Origin: Diphasiastrum complanatum
Lineage: Eukaryota > Streptophyta > Lycopodiopsida > Lycopodiales > Lycopodiaceae
Direction: 5' to 3'
Assembly (NCBI GenBank): GCA_029204225.1
Contig: CM055100.1
Coordinates: 27,546,649 to 27,606,648 of the forward strand
DNA length: 60,000 bases
Shown: piece after piece, positions 56,796 through 60,000 of the stretch
How positions within the stretch are numbered: the stretch's first letter is position 1
Layout: every line of letters starts with the position of its first letter
Position numbers and translations under genes: made by a program
Notes under the pieces: model-generated
Database searches by the model: none
What the model saw: only the letters and a program-made list of their open reading frames with translations
Told to the model about the DNA's origin: nothing

Positions 56796-58475
56796 TCATC
56801 CCACCCCTAATGTGTTGCAAGACCCACTGCAACTCATATTGGACGATGTCGCTCCGCTTCCGCATTGGCGTCTTCTATCGGCACTTGGAAAAGCGTAGAT
56901 CCTCATTCGCTTACATAAAACCAAGTGCTTATTGTCGCCAGTCTTTATCACAAAAACTATTTTTAACAAGTTGCGTGATTGGATCAGGATGTCTTATTGC
57001 TATAGGTGGTTGACATTCTCAAAATTGGAGATCTCTCAGCAGCTTCACAACTTGCATGCTCGAGTGCTTTTCTCATGTCTCTTTCTTATCACTTGTATAT
57101 TCCATTAACGATTTCATCTTTGGTTTCTTGGCAGATTCTATCTTCTGGGAGGTCTGTATCCTCCATTTGCCTCTGGGTGTTTTCGTGGTTCTTTTCTCAG
57201 TTGAAGTTCCAATCTCAAGGAAAACCTTTGATTTACAGGTTGCACAAACTTTGATTATCAGTCTCAAGGAGATGGATTCATCAAAAATTGGTGGTAGGAA
57301 CAATTTTGGATGGACGGTTTGGTAACAGTAAGGAAACATGATGAAGGCTTGGTGAAAGGATGCAGGAACTGATAGTTATACAGTTGTAGCCTTGGACCCT
57401 AGCAATGTTGAGCTTTGACCACCACTTGCTGGGTGAGGAGCTTGCTTTATTTTGTAGGTTCACAGTTGTCTTCATCTTTCTTTTCTGTAGCACTTTCTTT
57501 TGATCCGTTACTTTTGGATCTCTTTGGGCTTCATAAGAGGGGATTCAACTATCATTACTCCAGAGAGTTTCTTTTGATCAAGATTGATCTGACTCATATG
57601 TTGCTTAAGTTTTGTCCTTTCCTCCTCAGCTTCTTTGCTTAATTTCTGATGTCTTCTAGCTGCTTCGCCTGTTTTTGTAGGTCTTCTTTTGGCTGATCAA
57701 CCATTGTAGGTGGCAATTGGTCTCGGCAAGACATTTGCAATGATCTTTCAACTACTTCGGTAGGACTATAAACTAGGGATTTCTTAGAAGAACAGTAAAT
57801 TGATGATAAACAAACAGATGGAAGGAAGGGTGGTAGTGACAATGGTAGATGGTGTGGATGATAGACATGAGAATGGGTGCAGAAGTATGGCAAGAGGTTG
57901 GTTGAGAAGGAGACTGATTTTCCAATGCTTGTGTTTCTTTTTTCGGAAGGATCTTCGTCATGATTGGAATACTTCTTCTGATAAGGTCTCTTCAGATTAC
58001 CCATCTGCCTTCTTTAGCCTTGTCTTTTCATATTTGACTTGTGACCTTGGCTGTCGATCTTGCTGATGTTGTTGTTGGCAGCGTAACTGCTCCAATGGAT
58101 CCAAGCAGACCCACTCTCTCCCCCCCCCAAAAAAAAAAAAAAAAAAAAAACTGTTGGTGGAGATGTTGTTGCTAATAATTGTTCATGCTCAAGATTGGAT
58201 CGGCGTGTGGAACACGTAGTTGAAACTCGTTGAACATGCGACTGGACTAAAGATTGAACAAATTTTAACTAAATTTGTTTCGATCTTGTTGTAGTTGACT
58301 CAGAGATGAATTTGGCAATGAGATGCAGGAATCAACTCAAAAAAATTAAACTGCTATACAAGGTAATCTGAAGATGGATAAATGAATGAAAATGTGTTCG
58401 TGAGATGCTCTACAGAAGACTCTCGTGTAGTAGCTATTTCTCATGTAAAAATCAATCACACACTAGGAATGATCA

Positions 58476-58901
58476 TGGAGGCTCTTCTCATTTCAGCATG
58501 GAGTTGATACAATACACAAAAAGCTCCTCTTCACAAAGAGGGAGTCTCTCCTTAGGTGGCATCCTAGTGGAATTTCCACATTTCACAAATTACAAGTGGA
58601 ATAATGCTCTCCACTAGAGGTCACCATCAAAAGGTGGCTCACTCTACTTTCTTTAAGAGGGGTCTACTTGCATTTATTACATTTGTCTAGAAATACTAGT
58701 TCCTACATGGTCATTCCATCTTTCGGGATTCACAATGAGGCTTACACAGTTCTTGCTTGTCATTACTATTTCTCCGCTCTCATACTCGGCTCTCAGTCTT
58801 TGTTCATCTCGTCTTCTCAGAGACCTCCTCGGTCTAAGGTGAGAGGTGCTCTTGAGTTGCTCTGTCCGAGTATCTTGGGGATTCATCAGAATCAGCCAAC
58901 A
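58476..58901 (-). repeat. 5' LTR of the non-autonomous element
   Basis: About 426 bp; its start (58901 on the minus strand) abuts gene D coding sequence. Confidence 0.75.
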
Positions 58902-59145
58902 AATGAGAACATTATTGCAATGGTTGAGGTCAAGGAAGATTGGTGTCTCAATCACATTCGGTCAGAACTAGACATGTTGCAATTTGATCTACCTAAGTAC
59001 TATCAATTTCACTTGAATAATGTAAAGGTACCTTATGCCATATGAAAATGTTCTTTTTTTAGATTTCTAAGTGAATCAGTTTCAAAAAATATATTAACTA
59101 AAACAATTTCTCTGGTGCAGATAAGAGTAAGGCAGGAAGAGCATA
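58902..59145 (+). pseudogene. Unidentified gene D, copy 2, 3' part
   Basis: IIAMVEVKEDWCLNHIRSEL and LQFDLPKYYQFHLNNVK match VEEDWTLDHIQSEL and LQYDIPEHFCFRVNE of copy 1. A GT donor (GTACCT) follows at about 59029, and a CTCTGGTGCAG acceptor precedes RVRQEE at 59121. The gene is therefore spliced. It resumes directly after the inserted LTR element. Confidence 0.5.
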
Positions 59146-60000
59146 TATAATGCAAAGACATTGGAACATCCATCGAAATTGAAGATCCATAGATTATGAA
59201 CAATGGAATTTTGTATTACGTAATACAATTTTTTGTATACATCATTTTTGAAAATATATGAACCACTTTTTCTATGAGGCTCTTTCATTTCTATTATCTC
59301 CATTTCCATAGTGCAAAACACAATGTAATTGCAACTGGATAATATGAGTTTTCGATAACAAGATTCATTGTCTCCTGCAAGAAGTGCATTATCTCCATTG
59401 GGGAGATCTTTGGGCAATTGAACTCCAATGACCACAACAATCAGATATATCGGCTTGCCCTTGTTGAAGTCTTGGATGTATTTTTGGTCTTCATTGCCTT
59501 GGTCTGTATTGTCCTTGTCTTGGCATATTTGGATATGTTCAAAAGATGATCTGATCGAAGCTTTGCCGCAACAAATTGGAGTGAACTTATGCCGCATGTT
59601 TGGATTGGTTGTGGGAAAGGTTCAATCAAACCATGGTAAAGGCAAGGCAGACCAAGGCTATGAAAAACAAACATGTAGAAACACCATAGAAGATGAATGA
59701 ATAATACTTGAAATAATAACATGAAAACAAACATGTAATAACAACCATAGAAAAATGTAATATATTTGCATAGAATCTCTCTATACATGTGTCTCATCCA
59801 CATCAAGGGAGGCCAATCTGTGTCTGACTCACATCAAGGGAGGTCAATTTATGACCTCTAAATACATGCTAAACTATGACCTCTAAATCCATTTCTCCAG
59901 TTGGAAGTTGCTTGGGTGGAGAACGCTCTGCCACTACAACTAGATATGAATTTTCGATCACAAGCTTTATGGTCTGGTCATATAAAAAATTCTACTTAAT
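59146..60000 (-). other. Possible exon relics of another unidentified gene
   Basis: On the minus strand NLVIENSYYPVAIT (about 59385-59330) and KLVIENSYLVVVAERSPP (about 59970-59915) are similar, and VQLPKDLPNGD (near 59410) parallels KQLPTGEMDL (near 59895). This suggests a duplicated exon. No family recognised. A short direct repeat CACATCAAGGGAGG occurs at 59801 and 59831. Confidence 0.3.

Larger units (their letters stand above)
56346..58901 (-). mobile_element. Non-autonomous LTR element
   Basis: Direct repeats at 56346-56795 and 58476-58901 (two small indels apart) enclose 1.68 kb. On the minus strand each begins TGTTGGCTGATTC and ends GAGCCTCCA, and a purine tract (AGGGGTGGGATGA, 56808-56796) lies directly before the 3' copy, giving the orientation. 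I found no clear primer site or target duplication. The interior lacks pol motifs; short minus-strand frames (57639-58004 and others) are Lys/Glu/Gln-rich and may be gag relics. A C-run plus A-run lies at 58121-58150. Confidence 0.7.

Overview
The window looks like nuclear DNA of a land plant with a large, retrotransposon-packed genome. The evidence is one spliced plant-type LOG gene (cytokinin activation), plant Ty1/Copia and Ty3/Gypsy elements primed by tRNA-Met and tRNA-Asp, a tRNA-derived SINE and long GA/CT microsatellites. The mix of a non-LTR reverse transcriptase relic and several unfamiliar intron-containing coding relics would suit a fern, lycophyte or gymnosperm, but the sequence alone does not fix the clade. 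No bacterial genes, CRISPR arrays or rRNA genes were seen.

Layout. 1-5.4 kb: a young Copia-derived element with LTRs, tRNA-Met primer site and Gag, in which pol is replaced by about 760 codons of unknown sequence in the same reading frame. 5.7-8.2 kb: a broken non-LTR reverse transcriptase with a C-terminal Cys/His cluster. 8.2-9.7 kb: a decayed Gypsy-like accessory ORF. 10-13.3 kb: scattered relics (SWIM-type fragment, primer-site relic, Gypsy RT fragment). 14.5-17.3 kb: LOG on the minus strand, six exons, preceded by a degenerate tandem array (17.7-19.0 kb) that holds an old SINE. 19.2-25.6 kb: an intact minus-strand Copia element with two LTRs that look identical, a perfect 5-bp target duplication and a 1317-codon gag-pol ORF. 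It belongs to the same family as the pol-less element and could mobilise it. 26-33 kb: mostly non-coding, with two very short SINEs flanked by perfect 14-bp duplications, microsatellites and LTR-like relics.

33-39.5 kb: a cluster of unidentified, partly spliced coding relics on both strands. One resembles the end of a transposase-like protein and one carries a histone-H3-like motif. The last gene of the cluster recurs in opposite orientation at 54.8-59.1 kb. 39.6-54.8 kb: nested LTR elements, namely a Copia relic with permuted domain order, an 11.9-kb Gypsy element with a large extra 3' ORF and a motif-rich leader, and a second Copia relic. 56.3-58.9 kb: a non-autonomous LTR element splitting the second copy of the unknown gene.

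Only LOG looks like a functioning host gene. The 19.2-25.6 kb Copia element is the only one that looks competent to move by itself.
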